A stretch of DNA of 19,230 nt, taken from the NCBI GenBank assembly GCA_910577235.1, contig CAJTMX010000048.1:1-19230 (forward strand). The letters run 5' to 3'. This document shows positions 6,341-13,247 of the stretch, piece after piece. Within the stretch, counting starts at the first letter, position 1; every line of letters starts with the position of its first letter. Position numbers and translations under genes: made by a program. The notes below the pieces were generated by a model. It worked only from the letters and a program-made list of their open reading frames with translations, made no database searches and was not told the origin of the DNA. This stretch comes from an uncultured Acetatifactor sp. (lineage in GTDB: Bacteria > Bacillota > Clostridia > Lachnospirales > Lachnospiraceae).

Positions 6341-7210
6341 ATGCAGGAATTAAAGCCGATAAAGGAAGGAAAAGTACGGGAGATCTACGACAATGGGGAT
6401 ACTCTGATCATGGTTGCCACAGACCGCATCAGCTGTTTCGATGTGATCTTGAAAAATCAGGTTACGAAAAAGGGCGCTGTGCTGACTCAGATGTCCAAAT
6501 TCTGGTTTGATATGACCAGCGATATACTACCCAACCACATGATCTCAGTGGATGTGAAAGATATGCCCGAGTTTTTTCGACAGGAGCGCTTTGACGGCAA
6601 CAGCATGATGTGCCGTAAGCTGGAGATGCTGCCGGTGGAGTGCATAGTGAGAGGTTATATCACAGGCAGCGGCTGGGCCAGCTATCAGAAGGACGGTACC
6701 GTGTGCGGTATCCGGCTGCCGGAGGGGTTAAAGGAGTCCGATAAACTGCCGGAGCCTATCTATACGCCCTCTACCAAGGCGGAGATAGGCGATCATGATG
6801 AGAACATATCCTTTGAGCAGAGCGTGGAATATCTGGAGAAACGTTTCCCTGGAAAGGGGCGCGAGTACGGAGAGAAATTGCGTGACTACACGGTTGCCCT
6901 GTACAAGAAATGTGCCGAGTACGCGCTGACCCGAGGCATAATTATCGCGGATACGAAGTTTGAGTTTGGGCTGGATGAGAATGGAAATATTGTGCTGGGA
7001 GATGAAATGCTGACCCCGGATTCCTCCCGTTTCTGGCCTGCAGAGGGATATGAGCCGGGTCACGCCCAGCCCTCCTTTGACAAGCAGTTTGCCCGTGATT
7101 GGCTCAAGAGCCATGAGCATAACTGGGAACTGCCCCAGGAGATCGTGGATAAGACTATAGAGAAGTATCTACAGGGGTATGAGTTGCTCACGGGAAAACC
7201 TTTGGAGTGA
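6341..7210 (+). CDS. purC: Phosphoribosylaminoimidazole-succinocarboxamide synthase, PurC (289 aa)
   Basis: PurC joins CAIR and aspartate with ATP to give SAICAR in de novo purine synthesis. The start shows the nucleotide-binding KEGKVREIYD and the DRISCFDV segment. Signature blocks follow: VECIVRGYITGSGWASY in the middle and DEMLTPDSSRFWP near residue 225. At 289 aa it belongs to the longer, yeast-like form rather than the roughly 237-aa E. coli/Bacillus form. ATG 6341 has a perfect AGGAGG at 6328-6333, seven bases away. It is monocistronic: its own promoter and long leader lie upstream and a terminator follows. Other pur genes are not in the window, so purC stands apart from the classical pur operon here. 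Confidence 0.97.
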   Translation: MQELKPIKEGKVREIYDNGDTLIMVATDRISCFDVILKNQVTKKGAVLTQMSKFWFDMTSDILPNHMISVDVKDMPEFFRQERFDGNSMMCRKLEMLPVECIVRGYITGSGWASYQKDGTVCGIRLPEGLKESDKLPEPIYTPSTKAEIGDHDENISFEQSVEYLEKRFPGKGREYGEKLRDYTVALYKKCAEYALTRGIIIADTKFEFGLDENGNIVLGDEMLTPDSSRFWPAEGYEPGHAQPSFDKQFARDWLKSHEHNWELPQEIVDKTIEKYLQGYELLTGKPLE

Positions 7211-7234
7211 ACCATAGAATAGAAAAGTATGTAC

Positions 7235-7261
7235 AAAAAAGGAGGCATCTGCCTCCTTTTT
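7235..7261 (+). terminator. Rho-independent terminator of purC
   Basis: GGAGGC (7241-7246) and GCCTCC (7251-7256) around ATCT, with an A-run before and TTTTT after, 25 bases beyond the purC stop. Confidence 0.9.
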
Positions 7262-7278
7262 CTAATGGCATAGATTAG

Positions 7279-7545
7279 GCGTTTGCGAAACACAGTAACT
7301 ATGTCAGTGTCAATGCGCACATGGCATCCCAAGGCGCGCACATGCTGGACGCAGTAATATGGGAAATGCCTGATGACCATGTATGTTTTGCCATAACGGA
7401 TAGTGTTGATTTGTTGCCGAATGAGTTGAGTTATCGGAGAGAGTACTGATCTTTAATTGAGATGATTGAAGATATGCTTAGTGAACGGATTTACCTCACA
7501 TGCGTTGTGGAGCTGTCGCGGATGTTGAATTGGTTCCGAATGTGA
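7279..7545 (+). pseudogene. Possible gene relic between purC and the DeoR regulator
   Basis: One frame runs 89 codons with a single internal TGA at 7447-7449. Its translation is protein-like on both sides of the stop: AHMLDAVIWEMPDDHVCF and ITDSVDLLPNELSYRREY before it, SLIEMIEDMLSERIYLTC after it. It has no ribosome binding site and only a late ATG (7321). I do not recognise a family. It may be a decayed remnant of a regulator or small gene; chance cannot be excluded. It fills most of the otherwise gene-free 427 bases between purC and the next gene. Confidence 0.3.
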
Positions 7546-7564
7546 AAGAAAAGTTTGAAATATG

Positions 7565-7593
7565 TTGACTTATTACTGAATGCGCTGTATGAT
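7565..7593 (+). promoter_or_regulatory. Promoter for the DeoR-family gene
   Basis: TTGACT (7565-7570), a 17-base spacer and TATGAT (7588-7593), 45 bases before the start codon. Confidence 0.75.
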
Positions 7594-7637
7594 ATATTTA
7601 TCAGGCCTGATAGACATTATGCGAGGAGGTATAAGAT

Positions 7638-8414
7638 ATGATCTTTATGGAAGAACGTCACCAGAAAATTGTGGACACCATCAGAAGAAACGGCAAGATC
7701 ACTGTAGCGGAGATTACACAGGAATATCAGATATCCGATGAATCCGCCCGAAGGGATCTGCGGCTGTTAGAGCAGAGAGGTATCTGTAAAAGAACACACG
7801 GAGGAGCGATCCTACTGCAGCCGGTCAGCGTGAGACCGCCGGTGGACCGCAAATTTGAGGAAATGCCTGTATTTGATAACTATAAGGCAATCGCTTGCAG
7901 AGCGGCGGAAATGATTGGTGAGAATGAAACGGTGTACTTGACAGGCGGATCGCTGGGATATCTTATGATATCTTTCCTGCCCAGAGACAGGCGCTATACC
8001 GTGGTGGTCAATTCTGTGGATATTGGAAAGGAGCTTAGGGATTTTGAAAATATCGACGTTTATCTTGCAGGGGGAAAGATGCGACAGAGTGGTTCGCTGG
8101 TGGACAGTCTGGCCGTAGAATTTGTCAGTCGTATGCATTTCGACCTCTGTTTTATCACCGGAGCAGGCCTGACAGCCGACTTTGGCCTTTCCAACGGAAC
8201 AGATGAAACAGCGGCATTTCAGCGGATGGTGATCAAAAACAGCAGGAGAAAATGTCTGTTGATGCCAAGCGCCAAAATTGGGGTGGACTCATTTATCAAG
8301 GTCTGTGAAACGGAAATCTTTGATTTTGTAATCACGGATTGGGACTGTCTTGAGGAGCATATAACGCCTCTTGAGGAAAAAGGAACAGATGTTATTGTAG
8401 TTAGTAAGCCATAA
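7638..8414 (+). CDS. DeoR/GlpR-family transcriptional regulator (258 aa)
   Basis: The N-terminal DeoR helix-turn-helix is plain: ERHQKIVDTIRRNGKITVAE and then SDESARRDLRLLEQRG, ending in the family hallmark RTHGGAILL. The C-terminal part is the DeoR effector domain of the isomerase-like fold (VVNSVDIGKEL, YLAGGKM, GLSNGTDETAAFQR, KIGVDSFIKVCE, DFVITD). Two typical sensor motifs are altered: the sugar-phosphate loop usually near DSGTT reads LTGGSLGYL, and the common D-x-S/T-K reads MPSAKIG. The effector may therefore be unusual. DeoR proteins usually repress a nearby sugar operon, but none is adjacent. ATG 7638 has GAGGAGGT seven bases upstream; an in-frame ATG follows at 7647. It stands alone between its promoter and a terminator. 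Confidence 0.92.
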   Translation: MIFMEERHQKIVDTIRRNGKITVAEITQEYQISDESARRDLRLLEQRGICKRTHGGAILLQPVSVRPPVDRKFEEMPVFDNYKAIACRAAEMIGENETVYLTGGSLGYLMISFLPRDRRYTVVVNSVDIGKELRDFENIDVYLAGGKMRQSGSLVDSLAVEFVSRMHFDLCFITGAGLTADFGLSNGTDETAAFQRMVIKNSRRKCLLMPSAKIGVDSFIKVCETEIFDFVITDWDCLEEHITPLEEKGTDVIVVSKP

Positions 8415-8417
8415 CAG

Positions 8418-8453
8418 TAAGAGGCAGGGAATAATCTCATTCCCTGCCTCTTA
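8418..8453. terminator. Bidirectional hairpin between convergent genes
   Basis: A perfect 15-bp inverted repeat: the arm TAAGAGGCAGGGAAT (8418-8432) and its complement (8439-8453) around a 6-base loop. It lies 4 bases after the regulator stop and 6 bases before the end of the minus-strand activase gene. T-runs are weak on both sides, but the stem is very strong and well placed for both genes. Confidence 0.75.
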
Positions 8454-8458
8454 TGCGT

Positions 8459-11400
8459 TTACTGCTCCAGATTCTTGTTTGCGGTGGATAACATCAGTTT
8501 GATGCGGTTTAATTGGTTTACCTCGCTGGCACCGGGATCATAGTCGATGGCCACGATGTTGGACGCCGGGTAAGCTTTCCGCAGTGCCTTGATCACGCCC
8601 TTGCCTACCACATGGTTGGGCAGACAGCCGAAAGGCTGGGTGCAGACGATGTTAGGCACATTTTCATGAATCAGTTCCACCATTTCCCCGGTGAGGAACC
8701 AGCCCTCCCCGGTCTGATTGCCGATGGAAACAATGGGCTTGGCGTATTCCACGATCTCCCGGATGGGGGTGGGCGGGTCAAAATGTCTGCTCTTGGCAAA
8801 AGCCTTTGCCGCAGCTCCCCGGAGGATATGCTCAATGGCCCAGATGCCCAGAGAGGAGAGTCTTGCGGCTTTTTTGCTGGTACCCAGATGCTGCGCCTTG
8901 TAAATCTGGTTGTAGAAACAGTACAGCATAAAATCCATCAAGTCGGGGACCACGGCCTCCGCGCCCTCGGCCTCCAGCAGTTCCACCAGATGATTGTTGC
9001 CCGCAGGGGAGAACTTTACCAGAATCTCGCCTACAATACCTACCCGGGGTTTCTTGATATCCCGGAGAGGGATGGAGTCAAACTCCCGGATCATCTTCCT
9101 GCACATGCCGGGGAATTTCGCCAGGTTGATATGCTTTGCGGACACATAATCCTGGGCTACTTTCAGCCATTTCTGGTGTAGAGCCTCCACACTGCCGGGA
9201 ACTTCTTCATAGGGGCGCATCCGGTAGATGCAGCGCATAAAGATGTCGCCGATCTGGGCGGCCAGCGCAGCTCTCATGAGCAGATCCAGATTCAAGTGAA
9301 ATCCGGGGTTGGTTTCAATACTGCCCAGATTCAGGGAGATTACCGGAATTTGTTCCATACCGGCCTTTTCCAATGCCCGGCGGATAAAACCGATATAGTT
9401 GGTGGCCCGGCAGCCGCCTCCGGTCTGGGTCATGATAACAGCTGTTTTGTTCAAGTCATACTTGCCGGAGAGCAGGGCCTCCATGATCTGTCCCACCACC
9501 AGCAGGGATGGATAACAGGCGTCATTGTTCACATATTTCAGTCCTACGTCCACAGAATGCTTGTTGTCGTTGGTAAGTACCTCAAAATGGTAGCCACAGG
9601 CGGCAAATGCCTTCTCAAAAATGTCAAAGTGTATAGGAGACATCTGGGGGCAGAGGATCGTATAGTCCTTGCGCATTTCCTCGGTAAACTGTACTTTCCT
9701 GATGGCGCTGGAATGAATGGCGCGCTGCTCCGCTTTTTGTTCTCTTACACGGATGGCGGAGAGTAGGGAGCGCACACGGATTCTGGCCGCTCCCAGATTG
9801 TTCACCTCGTCGATCTTCAGGCAGGTGTAGATCTTGCCCGAGCCGGACAGGATATCGTTTACCTGATCGGTGGTCACAGCGTCCAGTCCGCATCCAAAGG
9901 AGTTGAGCTGGATCAAGTCCAGATTATCCACTAGCTTTACATAGCTGGCAGCGGCATACAGCCGGGAATGATACATCCACTGATCGGAGACGATCAAGGG
10001 CCGTTCCGGGTCTGCCAGATGGGAGATGGAGTCCTCCGTCAGCACGGCTATGTCATAGGAGGTGATCAGTTCCGGGATACCGTGGTTGATCTCCGGGTCA
10101 ATATGGTAGGGCCGGCCCGCCAGCACGATCCCCCTTTTTCCGGTCTGCTTTAAGTATTGCAGGGTTTCCTCGCCCTTATCCCGCATATCCTGGCGTGCTT
10201 TTTCCAGCTCTTCCCAGGCTTTTGTCACGGCTTGGCGCACCTCCTGAGCCGGGATTTCGGTGAATTCCTGAATCAGGGCGTCGGCAATGGTCTCCTGGCT
10301 GGTAAAGGCCATGAATGGGTTGCGGAAAGTAATATTTTCACTTTTTATCTCTTCCACATTGTTCTTGATATTCTCCGAATAGGAAGTCACAATGGGGCAG
10401 TTGTAATGGTTGTTGGCCTCTCCAAACTCGTTTCTCTCATAGAAGAGCGCCGGGTAGAAGATGAACTTGATGCCCTGCTTGATGAGCCAGCTCACATGTC
10501 CGTGGGCCAGCTTGGCCGGATAGCACTCGGACTCGCTGGGAATGGACTCGATACCCAACTCGTATATCTGTCGGGTGGACACGGGAGACAACACTACCCG
10601 GTATCCCAGACTGGTGAAAAATACATGCCAGAAAGGATAGTTTTCATACATATTCAGCACTCGGGGGATACCTACGGTGCCTCTGGGCGCTTCATCGGCG
10701 GGCAGGGATTCGTACGCAAACAGACGCTTTAGCTTGTACTCAAAGAGGTTGGGCACATTGTGAGCGTTCTTCTGCCCACCGATACCCCGCTCGCAGCGGT
10801 TGCCGGATATATACTGTCTGCCGCCGGAAAATTTGTTGATGGTCAGCCGGCAGTTGTTGGTGCAGCCCTTGCATTTGGCCATGCTGGTCTCAAACTGCAG
10901 ATTGCAGATCTGCTCGTAGGTGAGCATGGAAGTCTGGTAATCTGTGCTTCCATTGTCACAGACATCGCCACTGATTTCACAACAAGCGTTATTTAAAGTC
11001 TCTCTGTCATTGCCGCCGCAGTTTTCGTCCTTGCCCATGCTGCAATTATCACAAGGATTATCGTTTGTGTGTACGGCGCGGCACTGTGTATAGCGTTCCC
11101 TGGCGATCAGGGCGGCACCGAAAGCTCCCATGATGCCGGCGATATCCGGCCGGATAGCCTGGCAGCCCGCTATTTTCTCAAAACTGCGCAGTACGGCGTC
11201 ATTGTAGAAAGTGCCGCCCTGGACTACGATCTCCCGGCCCAGCTCTGAGGCATCGGACACCTTGATTACCTTAAATAATGCGTTTTTGATCACAGAGTAA
11301 GCCAGACCGGCGGAGATATCCGCCACGCTGGCTCCTTCTTTTTGGGCCTGTTTCACTTTGGAATTCATAAAAACGGTACAGCGGGTACCCAGGTCGATGG

Positions 11401-12868
11401 GATGCTGGGCGAACAGGGCGGCCTGGGCGAAATCCTGGACGCTGTAGTTCAGGGACTTGGCGAAGGTCTCAATAAAGGAGCCGCAGCCGGAGGAACATGC
11501 CTCGTTGAGCTGTACGCTGTCCACGGTCTGATTCTTGATCTTGATACATTTCATGTCCTGTCCGCCGATATCCAGAATACAGTCCACCCGGGGATTGAAA
11601 AAGGCGGCGGCGTAGTAGTGGGCCACGGTCTCCACCTCCCCGTCGTCCAACAGGAAAGCGGCCTTCATCAGAGCCTCGCCATAGCCGGTAGAGCAGGAGC
11701 GGACGATCTGCACATCCTCCGGCAGCTGCTGGTAGATCTCTTTCAGTGAGCGGATGGCCGTCTTGAGCGGACTACCGTCATTGTTGCTGTAAAAGGAGTA
11801 AAGCAGGGAACCGTCCTCCCCCACCAGAGCGATCTTGGTGGTGGTGGAGCCTGCGTCAATTCCCAGAAAGGCGTTGCCGTGGTAGGAGGCCAGCTCCCCG
11901 GCGGCTACCTTGTGCATGGCATGGCGTGCCTGAAACTCGTCGTATTCCTCCTGGGTGGCAAAGAGGGGTTCCATGCGCTCCACTTCAAACTCCATCTTGA
12001 TCTCACCGGATAGCTTGGCAACCATCTCCTCCATGGTGTAGCTGACATCCTCTTTGGCGTTCATGGCCGACCCCATGGCGGCAAAGAGGTGGGAATTATC
12101 CGTATCCATGATATGCTCTTCATCCAGTTTCAGCGTGCGGATAAAGGCTTTTTTCAGCTCCGACAAAAAGTGCAGAGGTCCTCCCAGAAAAGCCACATGT
12201 CCCCGGATGGGTTTACCGCAGGCCAGCCCGGAGATGGTCTGGTTGACCACAGCCTGAAAAATGGAGGCCGCCAGGTCTTCCTTGGTAGCGCCCTCATTGA
12301 TCAGAGGCTGGATATCGGTTTTTGCAAACACGCCGCAGCGGGCGGCGATGGTGTACAGGGATTGATAGTTTTTTGCATATTCGTTCAGGCCTGCCGCGTC
12401 CGTCTGGATCAGGGAGGCCATCTGGTCGATAAAGGAGCCTGTGCCTCCGGCGCAGATGCCGTTCATGCGCTGCTCCACGTTGCCGCCCTCAAAGTAGATG
12501 ATCTTGGCATCCTCGCCGCCCAGCTCGATGGCTACGTCTGTCTTGGGGGCCAGTTCCTTTAAGGCAGTGGCCACGGCGATGACTTCCTGTGTAAAGGGTA
12601 CGCCCAGGTGGTTTGCCAGAGTAAGTCCACCGGAGCCGGTGATCATGGGGTGCAACTGGGCATTGCCCAGTTGTTCATAGGCTTTTTGCAGCAGAGCGGC
12701 CAACGTCTCCCGGATATTGGCGTAGTGCCGTTCGTAATCGGAAAACAGGATTCCGTGTTCTTTATCTAATATGGCGATCTTGACCGTGGTGGAACCGATG
12801 TCGATGCCCAGGGTGTATTCGGGGAGACGCATACATTCCGCGCCGCAGCTCATACAGTTGTTACTCAT
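8459..12868 (-). CDS. Fused acyl-CoA dehydratase activase (BadF/BcrA/HgdC ATPase x2 + DUF2229 + HgdB-like), 1469 aa
   Basis: Activases of this type use ATP to push a low-potential electron into 2-hydroxyacyl-CoA dehydratases or benzoyl-CoA reductase-like enzymes. Two ASKHA modules are present. The first starts YTLGIDIGSTTVKIAI, with cluster cysteines in GICAGGTGSF and AARCGVF. The second starts near residue 335 with FLGIDAGSTTTKIAL, with cysteines in EACSSGCGSF and GTRCTVF. A cysteine-rich linker (about 610-700, ending in CKGCTNNC) follows. Then come a DUF2229-like domain (GIPRVLNMYENYPFW) and an HgdB-like C-terminal half (VLAGRPYHIDPEINHG, FGCGLDAVT, QTGGGCRATNY). I prefer ATG 12868, with AGGA eight bases upstream, over ATG 12877, where the site abuts the start. 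The physiological substrate is unknown; no dehydratase subunit genes lie nearby. Huge fusions like this are common in Lachnospiraceae. Confidence 0.93.
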   Translation of the reverse strand: MSNNCMSCGAECMRLPEYTLGIDIGSTTVKIAILDKEHGILFSDYERHYANIRETLAALLQKAYEQLGNAQLHPMITGSGGLTLANHLGVPFTQEVIAVATALKELAPKTDVAIELGGEDAKIIYFEGGNVEQRMNGICAGGTGSFIDQMASLIQTDAAGLNEYAKNYQSLYTIAARCGVFAKTDIQPLINEGATKEDLAASIFQAVVNQTISGLACGKPIRGHVAFLGGPLHFLSELKKAFIRTLKLDEEHIMDTDNSHLFAAMGSAMNAKEDVSYTMEEMVAKLSGEIKMEFEVERMEPLFATQEEYDEFQARHAMHKVAAGELASYHGNAFLGIDAGSTTTKIALVGEDGSLLYSFYSNNDGSPLKTAIRSLKEIYQQLPEDVQIVRSCSTGYGEALMKAAFLLDDGEVETVAHYYAAAFFNPRVDCILDIGGQDMKCIKIKNQTVDSVQLNEACSSGCGSFIETFAKSLNYSVQDFAQAALFAQHPIDLGTRCTVFMNSKVKQAQKEGASVADISAGLAYSVIKNALFKVIKVSDASELGREIVVQGGTFYNDAVLRSFEKIAGCQAIRPDIAGIMGAFGAALIARERYTQCRAVHTNDNPCDNCSMGKDENCGGNDRETLNNACCEISGDVCDNGSTDYQTSMLTYEQICNLQFETSMAKCKGCTNNCRLTINKFSGGRQYISGNRCERGIGGQKNAHNVPNLFEYKLKRLFAYESLPADEAPRGTVGIPRVLNMYENYPFWHVFFTSLGYRVVLSPVSTRQIYELGIESIPSESECYPAKLAHGHVSWLIKQGIKFIFYPALFYERNEFGEANNHYNCPIVTSYSENIKNNVEEIKSENITFRNPFMAFTSQETIADALIQEFTEIPAQEVRQAVTKAWEELEKARQDMRDKGEETLQYLKQTGKRGIVLAGRPYHIDPEINHGIPELITSYDIAVLTEDSISHLADPERPLIVSDQWMYHSRLYAAASYVKLVDNLDLIQLNSFGCGLDAVTTDQVNDILSGSGKIYTCLKIDEVNNLGAARIRVRSLLSAIRVREQKAEQRAIHSSAIRKVQFTEEMRKDYTILCPQMSPIHFDIFEKAFAACGYHFEVLTNDNKHSVDVGLKYVNNDACYPSLLVVGQIMEALLSGKYDLNKTAVIMTQTGGGCRATNYIGFIRRALEKAGMEQIPVISLNLGSIETNPGFHLNLDLLMRAALAAQIGDIFMRCIYRMRPYEEVPGSVEALHQKWLKVAQDYVSAKHINLAKFPGMCRKMIREFDSIPLRDIKKPRVGIVGEILVKFSPAGNNHLVELLEAEGAEAVVPDLMDFMLYCFYNQIYKAQHLGTSKKAARLSSLGIWAIEHILRGAAAKAFAKSRHFDPPTPIREIVEYAKPIVSIGNQTGEGWFLTGEMVELIHENVPNIVCTQPFGCLPNHVVGKGVIKALRKAYPASNIVAIDYDPGASEVNQLNRIKLMLSTANKNLEQ

Positions 12869-12930
12869 GTAGATCATCCTTTCTGGATAAATTATGTGTA
12901 TTGCGTGTTACTATTTAAATCTATGAGAAG

Positions 12931-12948
12931 ATGCTTAACTTTAAGCAT
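12931..12948. promoter_or_regulatory. Perfect palindrome at the activase transcription start (possible operator)
   Basis: ATGCTTAA (12931-12938), two bases, then TTAAGCAT (12941-12948). It begins right where transcription from the minus-strand promoter should start. A perfect 8+8 dyad here fits a dimeric repressor site, though a short 5' hairpin in the mRNA is also possible. Confidence 0.5.
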
Positions 12949-12956
12949 TCTCTGAC

Positions 12957-12985
12957 ATTATACGACAGAAAGACAGAAAATGCAA
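12957..12985 (-). promoter_or_regulatory. Promoter for the activase gene
   Basis: On the minus strand TTGCAT (12985-12980), a 17-base spacer and TATAAT (12962-12957). The leader would be about 80 nt. The gene-free interval 12869-13247 is AT-rich and holds this promoter, the palindrome, and the divergent promoter for the surface-protein gene; I see no RNA gene in it. Confidence 0.8.
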
Positions 12986-13128
12986 TGAATTGCGAGCCGG
13001 GATGCCTGTTAAATTTTTGTAAAGATTTTTGTTTGAAGTATTCAAAGAACTTGAAGTCAGCCCTTTAATGGGTTTGTGAACAAAAAAGACAAATTATTGA
13101 ACAAAATTGTCAAGAAAAGACAGCTTTA

Positions 13129-13157
13129 TTGAATGTAAAAAATGGAAATGATATAAT
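13129..13157 (+). promoter_or_regulatory. Promoter for the surface-protein/STAND operon
   Basis: TTGAAT (13129-13134), a 17-base spacer and TATAAT (13152-13157), 90 bases before the start codon. Confidence 0.75.
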
Positions 13158-13247
13158 GTCAAACAGTGTATATTAAAAAGATGTAATGAAAGAAAACAGA
13201 GTGTAAATTTGTCATTAAAATAATTTGTACTTTGGAGGAGAGCAGTT

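Noticed and set aside
8513..12680. Several long plus-strand open frames (for example 10157-10732 and 8513-9181)
   Set aside because: They are shadows opposite the high-GC-third-position activase gene, with no ribosome binding sites or recognisable domains.
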